NCBI GenBank assembly: GCA_039183205.1
Contig: JBCDBR010000017.1
Coordinates: 14,227-78,226, forward strand
Length of the DNA: 64,000 nucleotides
From: HKCCE3408 sp039183205
GTDB taxonomy: Bacteria; Pseudomonadota; Alphaproteobacteria; Rhodobacterales; Rhodobacteraceae
Direction of reading: 5' to 3'
The notes under the pieces are model-generated. The model saw only the letters and a list, made by a program, of their open reading frames with translations. It was not told the DNA's origin and made no database searches. Positions 18,170 to 27,177 of this stretch are shown here, in pieces. The position numbers and the translations under genes are program-made. Numbering within the stretch: position 1 is the first letter of the stretch; the number at the start of each line of letters is the position of its first letter.

Positions 18170-20042
18170 CGCCCTGTCGCGGCTTGCCGCCGCCAAGGGC
18201 ATCCTGCCGCAATACACCGACACAACCGGCGCCGAGCGGGTCACCGATGCGGACACCGCCCGGGCGCTCTTGCAAGCCTTCGGTCTTGATGTGGATAACC
18301 CAGCAAGCATCGCGACAGAACTGGCACAGATCCAAGCGTTAGACGCCGCGCGGACCGGCCCCCTGTGGATGGTTTGCAACCTGAACGAAACCACTGATTT
18401 TTCTTGGATAAATGAGAAATCTTGGCGGTTGATAACCGATGGTGGCAGCCAAATCGAAGGGCGCGGCGCGGCGGAGATCCCACACCTGCCCTTGGGCATC
18501 CATGAGCTGTGGATAGATGGTAAGAAGACGGTGCTGCTTTGCGCACCGAAACGCCTGCAAACGCCGCTGCGATCTTGGGGCGTCATGGTGCCGCTATGGG
18601 GTCTTCGAGGGCCCCGCCACGGCGGATTGGGCGACTTTCGGGACCTTGCGGAAACGGCCCGCGCCATGGGACGCGGGGGGGCAGGATTTTTGGGGCTCAA
18701 CCCGGTTCATGCGGGCATTGTCACCGACCCCGCTGCGATCAGCCCCTATCAGCCGTCGCATCGCCGTCGGCTGAATATATTGCATGTCCCGTGCGATGTG
18801 GCCGCCTCAACCGGATCGCTGATCAATTATGCCGCTGAAAACGCCGCGCGCCGGCGTGACCTCGATGCGCAATTTGCCGACTTCTTGGGAGATAAACGGT
18901 TTGATCAATTTTGCGCCGAAGGCGGCCCACCATTGCGACGTTTTGCCGAACATCAAGCCCTTTCAGAACTGTACGGGCCATATTGGACAAATTGGCCGAC
19001 CGCCCTGCGCGCGCCTGGCGACGCTGCAACACAGCAGGCCCCGGCCGAGCGTGTGGCGTTCCATCTTTGGGCGCAATGGCAGGCCGAGTTAGGCTTGGCA
19101 GAGGCGCAAGCTGTTGGCCTCGACGCAGGTCTTCGCCTTGGCCTTTATCTTGACCTCGCCGTCGGCACGCATCCGGCAGGTGCAGAAACGTGGGAGGATC
19201 GCGAAAGCTTTGTGCGCGGGGCGTCTTTGGGGGCGCCGCCGGATGCGTTGGGGCCGCAAGGTCAGACTTGGAACTTAGCGCCGCTTCATCCAGACGCCCT
19301 GATATCTAATTCTTTTCAGATACTTGCTGACACGCTACGTCAGCAATTCAAACATTGCGGCATCCTGCGCATCGACCATATCTTAGGATTTGATCGCGCC
19401 TTTTGGGTCCCCGATAACGGTGCTGCGGGCGCCTATGTGAAGATGCCCCGCGCCGCACTTTTGGCGGTCGCACGGATCGAAGCTGCCCGTGCCGGCGGGA
19501 TCATCGTGGGCGAGGATTTAGGCGTGGTCCCGGACGGTCTGCGCGATGACCTGGCCGGCTCCGGCATATTGGGATGCCGCTTGGCGATGTTTGAGCGCAG
19601 TGATGCGGGGTTCACCACTGCCGATGCCTATGACGAGGCGGCCATTGCGAGTTTCTCCACCCATGACCTGCCGACCTGGCACGGCTGGCGCAACGGCGTC
19701 GATCTGACGACCTGGCGCGACATCGGTGTCTTGGGCGCGGCCGACCTGGACGCCGCGCAGCTGCAACGCGACGCCGACATCCGCGCATTCGACGCGGTTT
19801 TGCCGTCGGATGTGCCAAATGACACGGTCGCATTGCACAGCTTTTTGGCGCAGACCAAAACCAGCCTTGTTGCTGTTCAAGCCGAAACCTTAGAAGGCCG
19901 CATGGAGCAGCCCAACCTGCCCGGAACGGTCGATGAATACCCAAATTGGCGGCGCCGGCTCACCCAGCCGGGCCGCGATCTCGCAACGCGCGACAGCTTT
20001 GTTCAAACGGCAGAGGTCATGCGGCAGTTTGGCCGAAAATAG
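18162..20042 (+). CDS. malQ: 4-alpha-glucanotransferase (amylomaltase)
   Basis: This GH77 disproportionating enzyme recycles short maltodextrins produced during glycogen breakdown. The motifs are LRIDHILGFDRAFWVP (nucleophile Asp region), IIVGEDLGVVPDGLRD (acid Glu region) and FSTHDLPTWHGW. The 626 residues include a less conserved N-terminal stretch of about 120. The ATG at 18162 lies within the end of glgX. It is the last gene of the glg operon and converges on the lipase gene; the 78-base gap has no clear terminator. Confidence 0.92.
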   Translation: MDDALSRLAAAKGILPQYTDTTGAERVTDADTARALLQAFGLDVDNPASIATELAQIQALDAARTGPLWMVCNLNETTDFSWINEKSWRLITDGGSQIEGRGAAEIPHLPLGIHELWIDGKKTVLLCAPKRLQTPLRSWGVMVPLWGLRGPRHGGLGDFRDLAETARAMGRGGAGFLGLNPVHAGIVTDPAAISPYQPSHRRRLNILHVPCDVAASTGSLINYAAENAARRRDLDAQFADFLGDKRFDQFCAEGGPPLRRFAEHQALSELYGPYWTNWPTALRAPGDAATQQAPAERVAFHLWAQWQAELGLAEAQAVGLDAGLRLGLYLDLAVGTHPAGAETWEDRESFVRGASLGAPPDALGPQGQTWNLAPLHPDALISNSFQILADTLRQQFKHCGILRIDHILGFDRAFWVPDNGAAGAYVKMPRAALLAVARIEAARAGGIIVGEDLGVVPDGLRDDLAGSGILGCRLAMFERSDAGFTTADAYDEAAIASFSTHDLPTWHGWRNGVDLTTWRDIGVLGAADLDAAQLQRDADIRAFDAVLPSDVPNDTVALHSFLAQTKTSLVAVQAETLEGRMEQPNLPGTVDEYPNWRRRLTQPGRDLATRDSFVQTAEVMRQFGRK

Positions 20043-20120
20043 TTCGATAAGTGTCAGCATTCACCGATATGAATGGCAATGACGCACGAATTATATTGAA
20101 AAGGTGCTAGACTGGCTCTG

Positions 20121-20978
20121 TCACGATGTCGCAATTTGACGCGCCATTAGCTGCACATAAGCACCGATCCGGTGATCTTCGATACCGGGTTTGTTGCCAA
20201 GACCCGCAGTTGCGGCCATGCCCGTGGTCGGCACGGTTGCCATGTCCTCCTCGAGGGCTTTCTCCTCCTCTTGGGACAGCGGCGTTGGCCCATCAAGCGA
20301 GGCAGTTACCTCAACCGGCCCGGCTGTCGCTGTGGCCGATGCGGTCGCTGCAAGCGCCGATTGCATGCGCGGAAAATGAAACAGCCGACCGGCATGGTGG
20401 TAAAATCGCGGGATCCGGGCCACGACGTCCTCGCCATGAACCACGCGGTGATAGCGCGCACCAAAGGTTGCATTGAGATGGTTGGCCGCGGCGGCATTGA
20501 AGATGCGCGGCTGACCGAATGTGATGATATCCGGCGCGATGGGCGCGGCCGCCGCTGCGCCCAATATAGCAACCGCCGCACCCAAGGAATGGCCGGTAAA
20601 CCAAACGGTCTTTGTCGGATGTTCGGCCATGGCATCGCCGACCACGTCGGAAATGGCGGTCCAACCGGCGACAAATCCACGATGCGCCGCGCCTCCGATT
20701 GGCGCGAATTCGGTCTCTGGCACGCGCAAATTGACGTTGATCCAATCTCGCACGCCCTGTGTGCCGCGGATCGACACGATAATTGCCTGCGTGCCGACGG
20801 CGACAAAGCCCTCCATGTCGCCAATGTCAAAGACGACCCCTGACATGCGCCAGTCCCGATGCAGGGTTTCCTTTACGGTTTCGGTAGGCTCGTAGGCCAA
20901 TTCACAGGCCAGCGCCAATCCGTAAGCCTTGTGCCAGCTAAATCCCGGCTGCGAAAACCAAGCTTGATCAAATTGCAT
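20121..20978 (-). CDS. Lipase family protein (fungal class 3 type)
   Basis: This is an alpha/beta hydrolase predicted to cleave acylglycerol esters. The nucleophile elbow is FTGHSLGAAVAILG with Ser131. An RGT oxyanion segment lies at 71-73, Asp184 in HGEDVVARIP is the likely acid and a histidine at 194/195 the likely base. No signal peptide is visible, so it may act inside the cell. It is transcribed away from the oxylipin-like cluster, with starts about 200 bases apart, and could supply free fatty acids for the dioxygenase; this link is inference. The intervening gap holds a TTGACA at 20996 but no convincing -10. Confidence 0.8.
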   Translation of the reverse strand: MQFDQAWFSQPGFSWHKAYGLALACELAYEPTETVKETLHRDWRMSGVVFDIGDMEGFVAVGTQAIIVSIRGTQGVRDWINVNLRVPETEFAPIGGAAHRGFVAGWTAISDVVGDAMAEHPTKTVWFTGHSLGAAVAILGAAAAAPIAPDIITFGQPRIFNAAAANHLNATFGARYHRVVHGEDVVARIPRFYHHAGRLFHFPRMQSALAATASATATAGPVEVTASLDGPTPLSQEEEKALEEDMATVPTTGMAATAGLGNKPGIEDHRIGAYVQLMARQIATS

Positions 20979-21182
20979 GTATCATCCTCGCAAAATTGAC
21001 AAAAAAATTTCAGCTTTTGTCGATTGAAAGCCACGCCCACAGGGACGTTTTACACATGCGCGGCGCCCGGCGCAAATGTGCCGGCGCGTGGCAAAAGTCA
21101 ATTCGACCTTGCAAATAGCCGTCTGCTTTCGCAAAACTATGCTACATTTTTAGACACTTTTATAGCCAGCGTGGAGCGAGCA

Positions 21183-22970
21183 ATGTCGATTTTAGGCGCC
21201 TTGGCGCGCAAAACAGAGCCGTTTCGGGTCTGGTTTCATTGGCCGTTTGTGCCCGCGCTTGCCATTATTCTTGGCCACCGCGAAAACATGCGCGAGGACA
21301 ATCTAACCGACCTCCAACACAGCCCGCCCGACCCGCCGGAACCTGAGATCGATTTCACCGCCGCACGCACGATCAGCGGCAGCCACAACGATCTCGCTCA
21401 GCCTTGGATGGGCATGGCCGGGGCGCGGTTCGGGCGCAATGTGGCACCGGCCGCCGCGTTTGGCGAGCAGATGCCAGAGCTGATGGAGCCGTCGCCGCGT
21501 CTGGTATCGAATAAGCTTTTGGCGCGGCGCCAATTCGTGCCCGTGGAACATCTCAATGTGCTGGCGGCGGCGTGGATCCAATTCATGGTGCACGATTGGC
21601 TGAGCCATGGCGCAGGCGATCCTAACGATCTTCATGACGTGCCCTTGCCCGATGGCGACCCTTGGCTCGGCGGCAAAATGCAGGTGCCGCGGACAATCCC
21701 CGAGCCGGGCGAAGATGGCCAACCAACGGCCTATACCAATATTGAGACCCATTGGTGGGATGCGAGCCAAATCTATGGCTCTGACAGCACGGTCAATCGC
21801 GCTGTCCGGACCGACGAGACCGGCCGTTTTCTGGCCGATGGCACGCTGGCGCTGGATGATCGCGGGTTGCTGCCGATCGATACGACCGAACGGCGCGGCA
21901 CGGAACTGGCCGGTGTGAACGCGAATTGGTGGATTGGCCTGTCGGTCCTGCACACTATTTTTGCGCGAGAGCACAATGCCGTGGTCGCCCGATTGCGGCT
22001 GGACCACCCTGAGGCCGATGGCAGTTGGCTTTACGACAAAGCACGCCTTGTCGTCTCGGCACTCATCGCCAAGATCCACACCGTCGAATGGACGCCCGCT
22101 CTGATGGACAGCCCCGAAGGCCGCATGGCGATGCGGGGTAATTACTGGGGCTTGATGGGCGAGCGCGTGTTCAAATCCTTCGGCCGCCTCTCCCGCAGCG
22201 AGGTGATCAGCGGCATCCCCGGATCGCCGCAAGATCACCATACCGCCCCTTATGCAATGACCGAGGAATTCACCGCGGTCTATCGCCTGCATTCCCTGAT
22301 GCCGGATACATATTCATTTCGCCGTGCCACGGACGATAGCGAGATCCTGACCGCAGACCTTGCCGGTGTCAGTCTTGAGGCCACGCGTGGGCTTTACGAT
22401 CATATGTCGTTTGACGACGCGCTTTATTCGCTCTGCACCGAAAACCCCGGGGCGCTCTGCCTTCATAACTACCCCCAGGGCTTGCGAGAGCTCACGAAAG
22501 AAAACGGACGCACGGTCGATCTGGCCAGCATCGACATTTTGCGTGACCGCGAACGCGGCGTGCCGCGCTTTGCCGAGTTCCGGCGTCAGCTGGGCATGAA
22601 AGTGCCAACGAGTTTCGAAGACATCACGTCCAACAAGGAATGGCAGCGCGACCTGCGTGAGGTCTATGGTTCGGTCGGAAAGGTCGATTTGCTGGTCGGC
22701 TGCTTGGCTGAGAGCCAATCAAACAGGGGCATGCCGCCCCGCTTTGGGTTTTCCGACACCGCCTTCCGCATCTTCATTTTAATGGCCTCAAGGCGGCTGA
22801 AATCCGACCGCTTTTTCACCGATGACTTCAGGCCAGCCATTTATACCCAAGCCGGATATGATTGGGTGATCAATAACAACTTCCGCACGGTTCTGCGGCG
22901 CCATTGCCCCGCGCTCAACGCCGCTTGGGCCGATCTGCGCAATCCGTTTTTTCCTTGGTCGCGGTCGTGA
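21183..22970 (+). CDS. Alpha-dioxygenase/PGHS-type haem fatty acid dioxygenase
   Basis: This 595-residue member of the animal haem peroxidase superfamily is predicted to oxygenate fatty acids. WIQFMVHDW gives the distal His137, ARE with Arg262 in REHN is the conserved Arg/Glu pair, and EFTAVYRLHSLMPD gives catalytic Tyr367 and proximal His370. Tyr-x2-His is the hallmark of alpha-dioxygenases, linoleate diol synthases and prostaglandin synthases, and separates them from plain peroxidases. The ATG at 21183 follows GGAG; a 53-residue upstream extension from 21024 was discarded. The stop overlaps the GTG of the P450-like gene. Whether the product is a 2-hydroperoxide or an inner-chain one cannot be told. 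Confidence 0.82.
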   Translation: MSILGALARKTEPFRVWFHWPFVPALAIILGHRENMREDNLTDLQHSPPDPPEPEIDFTAARTISGSHNDLAQPWMGMAGARFGRNVAPAAAFGEQMPELMEPSPRLVSNKLLARRQFVPVEHLNVLAAAWIQFMVHDWLSHGAGDPNDLHDVPLPDGDPWLGGKMQVPRTIPEPGEDGQPTAYTNIETHWWDASQIYGSDSTVNRAVRTDETGRFLADGTLALDDRGLLPIDTTERRGTELAGVNANWWIGLSVLHTIFAREHNAVVARLRLDHPEADGSWLYDKARLVVSALIAKIHTVEWTPALMDSPEGRMAMRGNYWGLMGERVFKSFGRLSRSEVISGIPGSPQDHHTAPYAMTEEFTAVYRLHSLMPDTYSFRRATDDSEILTADLAGVSLEATRGLYDHMSFDDALYSLCTENPGALCLHNYPQGLRELTKENGRTVDLASIDILRDRERGVPRFAEFRRQLGMKVPTSFEDITSNKEWQRDLREVYGSVGKVDLLVGCLAESQSNRGMPPRFGFSDTAFRIFILMASRRLKSDRFFTDDFRPAIYTQAGYDWVINNNFRTVLRRHCPALNAAWADLRNPFFPWSRS

Positions 22971-23827
22971 GCCGGGCACTGCGCATACCGGGCCTTGTCG
23001 ATGTCATCACCGTGTCGGACCCGGCGATGGTCGAAGCGCTGGCCGCGGATCCCGATCTCGACCGCACCGCAAAAGGTGGGCCGCTCCTGGTGCGCGTTCT
23101 GCGCCACAGGACAGCCGCGGCCCTCAGCAGCCCGCAAGGCCCGTTGCCTAGTGCCATGCCGCGCGATGACGCGGAACGCCATAAGCTCCGCGACGCGCTT
23201 GCGGCGCAACTCAGCGATCCAGACTTAGACGCCGCGCTGGTCAAACCGGTCGCATCTGCCGCGACCTTCGTGGCCGGCGGCGCCGGACAGGCCGGAACTT
23301 TGGCGCAAACGATTTTCGGGCGGGTCTTTGTCGCCGATTTCACGGCAAACGACGACAGTTGGACCGCCGCCGAAATCATCGGCCGTGCGGTCGGAACGCC
23401 CAGTCTCAAAGGTCTGATCGAAGCCCTCACCGCGGCGCGGCTTGGCGCCCAAGTCACCCTAAGCCGCGCGATGCACGGCGATCGCAACGGCATCCACGCC
23501 ATCGGCGTTGCTGTGCACAATTTCGCAACCATGCTTGAGCTGATGCGAGCACTCGATCGCACCACGCCGCTGAACCAGGCGCTGGCCAAAACGCTGCTGC
23601 CGCCGGAACGGGTCGCGCGCCAAGGCATGAGCATCGCCGAGACGCGCGCCGGCCGTCTCAGACCAGGCACCTTCGTCATTCTCGAAACGCGGACGGCCGG
23701 TCGACGACGTTTGGACCCGGCCATGACATTCCTATCGGGCAGTTGGAGCGGCTGCCCCGCCCATGCCTTTGTGCCCAAGATCGCTGCACAGATTTGGCGC
23801 CAGGCCGGAGGTCGCGACGATGACTGA
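22967..23827 (+). CDS. Shortened cytochrome P450-like protein
   Basis: This 286-residue protein has a P450-like layout. The opening VDVITVSDPAMVEAL resembles P450 N-terminal lobes, LRPGTFVILETRTAGR matches the strand before the haem loop, and FLSGSWSGCPAHAF (Cys263) matches the cysteine loop, with one extra residue before Cys. It is about 100 residues shorter than usual P450s, and the ExxR position before LLPPERVAR reads ALAK, so the K-helix signature is missing. The GTG start overlaps the dioxygenase stop and the end overlaps the next gene. Fungal psi-factor and linoleate diol synthases fuse the same two domains, which supports the call. It could also be a noncatalytic relative. Confidence 0.5.
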   Translation: MSRALRIPGLVDVITVSDPAMVEALAADPDLDRTAKGGPLLVRVLRHRTAAALSSPQGPLPSAMPRDDAERHKLRDALAAQLSDPDLDAALVKPVASAATFVAGGAGQAGTLAQTIFGRVFVADFTANDDSWTAAEIIGRAVGTPSLKGLIEALTAARLGAQVTLSRAMHGDRNGIHAIGVAVHNFATMLELMRALDRTTPLNQALAKTLLPPERVARQGMSIAETRAGRLRPGTFVILETRTAGRRRLDPAMTFLSGSWSGCPAHAFVPKIAAQIWRQAGGRDDD

Positions 23828-25160
23828 CCCGATTTTCAAGCCGCTGTCTTTCAAAAGCGGCCTGACGATCAAAAACCGCGTTTTCCGGTCCAACATCTCT
23901 GGCCGTTTCGACAACGAAGATGGGTCTTTGACGCAAACCCGGATCAATTGGGAGTGCAAATTCGCCGCCGGCGGTGTGGGGGCGATTATCTCCTCGTATG
24001 TGCCCGTGCGCATGGATGGACGGATTATTGCAGGCTATGCCACGATCCATCGCGACGATTTCATCCCGCTATGGGCCAAACTCGGTGAGGCGGTGCGCGC
24101 GCATGGATCGAAATATATCCTCCAGCTCAGCCATTCCGGTCGGCAGATGGATTTGCCGGGGATCCATAACCAGCACCGCCCAACGCCGTCGCCCACATCG
24201 CACCGCGAGAGCCTGCATGGCTTTTTGACCCGAGCGATGGGCACGTCCGAGGTCGTGGACATGGTCGCAGATTTTGCCCAAGGCGCTCGCCGGGCGCGCG
24301 AAGCGGGGCTTGACGGTGTCGAATTGCATGCCGCAAACGGATATCTGTTCACACAGTTTCTGTCCTCGGCGATCAATGACAGAACCGACCGGTACGGTGG
24401 CTCACTGCGCAATCGGGCGCGCTTCTTGCTTGAGGTTATTGCTGCGATCCGGGCCGAGGTCGGCGATAATTTTCATCTCCAAGTCAAGCTGTCTGCAACC
24501 GATCACAACAACGTCCTGCCCTGGGAAGGCAAAGGCAACACGCTCGCCGATACGGTGCAGGTCGCGCAATGGTGCGAGGCGATGGGTGCCGATGCGCTGC
24601 ATATCTCGACCGGGTCGCTCTTTCCGCATCCGCTGAACCCGCCGGGCGATCTGCCCCTTGATGTGCTCGCGGTCACCTATGACGCCATGATCTCATCCGG
24701 CGTCAGCGGGTTTCGCAACTTTCTGCTGTTTCGCTACCCCGCGCTTAGGCCAATCTTTCGTTGGCTTTGGTTCCGCATGAAACGCGGACGCCCGATCGAA
24801 GGGGTGGGCCTGGATGAGGCGCGCGCCATCAAGGCCGCCGTATCGATCCCGGTCATTTCAACCGGCGGCTACCAAAGCGCGGAATTTGTGCGCCGTGCCT
24901 TGCAGGATGACCACCTCGACGCTGTGTCCATCGCCCGGTCTTTGGTGGCCAATAACGATCTGGTGGAGCAATGGCGGGCCGGGCATGATCGGCCTTCAGC
25001 GCCCTGCACCTATTGCAATCGCTGCTTGGTTAATGCGCCGAAAAACCCGATGGGCTGTTACGACGAAACCCGGTTCGCAAGCCGCGACGCGATGGTCGAA
25101 GAGTTGATGTCGATCTATGCCACGCGGGGCGAATTGCGCATCCCGGAGGTCGCACCATGA
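23820..25160 (+). CDS. NADH:flavin oxidoreductase, old yellow enzyme family
   Basis: This FMN-binding TIM barrel probably reduces an activated alkene or enone. LSHSGRQ and GVELHAANGYLFTQFLSSAINDRTDRYGGSL-type motifs are diagnostic (given here in parts). Near the C-terminus C396-x2-C399-x2-C402-x10-C413 looks like the [4Fe-4S] motif of 2,4-dienoyl-CoA reductases. The FAD/NAD domains that follow the cluster in that group are absent, as the protein ends at residue 446. Overlapping starts and stops place it in one translational unit with the dioxygenase and P450-like genes, so an oxylipin-derived enone is the natural guess for its substrate. Confidence 0.85.
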   Translation: MTDPIFKPLSFKSGLTIKNRVFRSNISGRFDNEDGSLTQTRINWECKFAAGGVGAIISSYVPVRMDGRIIAGYATIHRDDFIPLWAKLGEAVRAHGSKYILQLSHSGRQMDLPGIHNQHRPTPSPTSHRESLHGFLTRAMGTSEVVDMVADFAQGARRAREAGLDGVELHAANGYLFTQFLSSAINDRTDRYGGSLRNRARFLLEVIAAIRAEVGDNFHLQVKLSATDHNNVLPWEGKGNTLADTVQVAQWCEAMGADALHISTGSLFPHPLNPPGDLPLDVLAVTYDAMISSGVSGFRNFLLFRYPALRPIFRWLWFRMKRGRPIEGVGLDEARAIKAAVSIPVISTGGYQSAEFVRRALQDDHLDAVSIARSLVANNDLVEQWRAGHDRPSAPCTYCNRCLVNAPKNPMGCYDETRFASRDAMVEELMSIYATRGELRIPEVAP

Positions 25161-26671
25161 GCGCCCCAACAGCCGTCGAGGCGGAACTCGCCCGCCGCCG
25201 CCAACACCCGCTGCGCTGGCTGTTGCGTCTGCTTGGTCTGGCGCTACTGCTGGGTCTGGTGGTGTTGGTCTTGGCCGTTTTGCGCCTGATCGGGGCGGCA
25301 ACCCCGCATTACGATGCCGAGGACGCCCATTTTCGCTTTGGCTCCATTGGCGCGGAGACGTCGTCGGGCATTCCAGAGCGCGTTTGGCATGCGCTGCCTG
25401 TCTTGTTTCCCGAAGACTTCGGAGAGAGCGGCGATTACAGCCAATTCGGCTTTTTATACGATACCGCACGGCCCGAGCTGCCCATCGGCATCGGGCAGCG
25501 CCAGCGACTCGGCGTCGATCTCGTCTGGTTTAACTGCGCGGTCTGTCACACGGGCAGCTACCGTTTGGCCGAAGATGACGTGCCCGTCATTGTCTCCGGC
25601 ATGCCCGCCAATAGGCTCGATCTAGGGGCGTTTACCGGCTTCATCCTGGATGCCGCCGACGATCCGCGCCTGGCACCCGGACCGTTGATGGATGCGATGG
25701 CGGAAAACGGTGACCGGCTGGGCCCGATTGACCGACTGATCTGGCGCGTCGCGGTGTTCCCGCAATTGCGCGAAGGTCTCATTGATCAAGCCGCGCGGCT
25801 AGAACCGCTCTTGGCGCGGCAGCCCGATTGGGGTCTGGGCCGGGTCGACACCTTCAACCCCTACAAGGTTTTGGCCTTCGATATGGATGCCAGGGACCTC
25901 GACGAAGCTGAGGTCGTTGGTGCGTCGGATTTTCCGTCCATTTTCCTGCAAGGCCCGCGCGAAGGCATGGAATTGCATTGGGACGGCAACAATTCGAGCC
26001 TCGCGGAACGCAATTTGTCGGCGGCCCTGGGCGCCGGCGTCACGCCCGATACCGTCGATCACCGCAGCATCGAACGGATCGCCGCGTGGCTTTCCGATCT
26101 TCCGCCGCCGCCAAGCCCGCACCGCCCGGACCCCACGGCAATCGCACGTGGTCAGGCGATTTACATGCGTTTCTGCGCCGATTGCCACGGCTACCAGGAC
26201 GCAAGCAGCTATGTGTTTGAGGGCAGCCAATTAGGTCGGGTCGCCCCGCTGACGGAGATCGGCACCGACCCGGCCCGGCTCGATAGCTACACCTTGGCGT
26301 TCAACCAACGCCAATTGACGGAGCTCTTCGCCGGTACACGCTATGCATTCCGGGCGTTTCGCAAGACCGATGGATATGCCAACGCACCCCTTGATGGGTT
26401 GTGGCTGCGCGCACCCTATTTGCACAACGGCTCGGTGCCAACTTTGGCCGCGTTGCTGCGGCCGCCTGATGAAAGGCCCCCGACCTTTTTGCGCCAATCA
26501 AACGTGATCGATGCGGATAATGGCGGCTTTGTCGCCCCGCCATGCATGCCCGGCCAAAGCCATTGCTTCGACACGTCGCTACCGGGCAATTCCAATTCCG
26601 GCCATGTCTACGGCACGTCGCTAAACGCGTCAGATCGAGATCACCTGCTGGCCTATTTACTGACGTTTTGA
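25157..26671 (+). CDS. Membrane-anchored di-haem cytochrome c, RoxA/peroxidase-like
   Basis: This 504-residue protein has one N-terminal membrane helix (about residues 21-46) and a periplasmic body with two haem c sites, C127-x2-C130-H131 and C340-x2-C343-H344. GLWLRAPYLHNGSVPTL near the end is typical of the cytochrome c peroxidase-like group that includes the rubber oxygenase RoxA. It starts inside the stop of the OYE gene. It may exchange electrons with the dioxygenase/P450 pair or act as a peroxidase or dioxygenase itself; sequence alone does not decide. Confidence 0.78.
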   Translation: MSAPTAVEAELARRRQHPLRWLLRLLGLALLLGLVVLVLAVLRLIGAATPHYDAEDAHFRFGSIGAETSSGIPERVWHALPVLFPEDFGESGDYSQFGFLYDTARPELPIGIGQRQRLGVDLVWFNCAVCHTGSYRLAEDDVPVIVSGMPANRLDLGAFTGFILDAADDPRLAPGPLMDAMAENGDRLGPIDRLIWRVAVFPQLREGLIDQAARLEPLLARQPDWGLGRVDTFNPYKVLAFDMDARDLDEAEVVGASDFPSIFLQGPREGMELHWDGNNSSLAERNLSAALGAGVTPDTVDHRSIERIAAWLSDLPPPPSPHRPDPTAIARGQAIYMRFCADCHGYQDASSYVFEGSQLGRVAPLTEIGTDPARLDSYTLAFNQRQLTELFAGTRYAFRAFRKTDGYANAPLDGLWLRAPYLHNGSVPTLAALLRPPDERPPTFLRQSNVIDADNGGFVAPPCMPGQSHCFDTSLPGNSNSGHVYGTSLNASDRDHLLAYLLTF

Positions 26672-26688
26672 TCGCTGGAGACCGCGCC

Positions 26689-27108
26689 ATGAACACCCTG
26701 TCCCTCGCAGAAACCCGCGCCGTCGCGGCCAGCTTCGCGCAACGCCACAAACGTCTTTTTGGCCTCGCGCTTGGGCTTCAGATTATCGTCGGCGCGTTGT
26801 TTTTATTCTTTCCAAGTTTTTCGCTGCGCACGGTCGGGCTCTCGGAAGCGATGGGGCCGGAATGGCCCTCGATCTGGGGCGCGACGTTGATCTTTGTGAC
26901 GGTGATGCAGATCCCCGGGGCTTTGTCGCCTCTGACGCAAAGATATGCCAATGTCATCGCGGTTCTGGGCCGGGCCATGATGGTGCTGACCTTCCTGTGG
27001 CACGGCGGCCCCTTCGTCATCTTTGCAATCTTCGATCTGGTGTTCGGCGCGCTGATTTTTCTCGGCTTCCGTCGCGCGGTCTTGGCAGAGCTACAGACGC
27101 GGCCATGA
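26689..27108 (+). CDS. Small multi-span membrane protein
   Basis: This 139-residue protein has about four hydrophobic segments, around residues 25-45, 65-80, 88-102 and 108-125. I do not recognise the family; the size and layout recall DoxX- or DUF4345-like proteins. GGAG precedes the ATG and it follows the cytochrome gene by 17 bases, so it is likely part of the same operon. No catalytic motif is seen. Confidence 0.6.
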   Translation: MNTLSLAETRAVAASFAQRHKRLFGLALGLQIIVGALFLFFPSFSLRTVGLSEAMGPEWPSIWGATLIFVTVMQIPGALSPLTQRYANVIAVLGRAMMVLTFLWHGGPFVIFAIFDLVFGALIFLGFRRAVLAELQTRP

Positions 27109-27177
27109 CCGGACCCCACCCGACATCCCGACCGGTCGATTGATGGTCTGCTGTCCGATCTGGGGTCGGTGCCCGCG

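Noticed and set aside
21024..21182. N-terminal 53-codon extension of the dioxygenase
   Set aside because: It reads over the divergent promoter region and the ATG at 21183 has a proper GGAG site.
27109..27177. GACCCCA/TGGGGTC inverted repeat between convergent genes
   Set aside because: The arms are too far apart and no T-run follows, so a terminator call is not supported.
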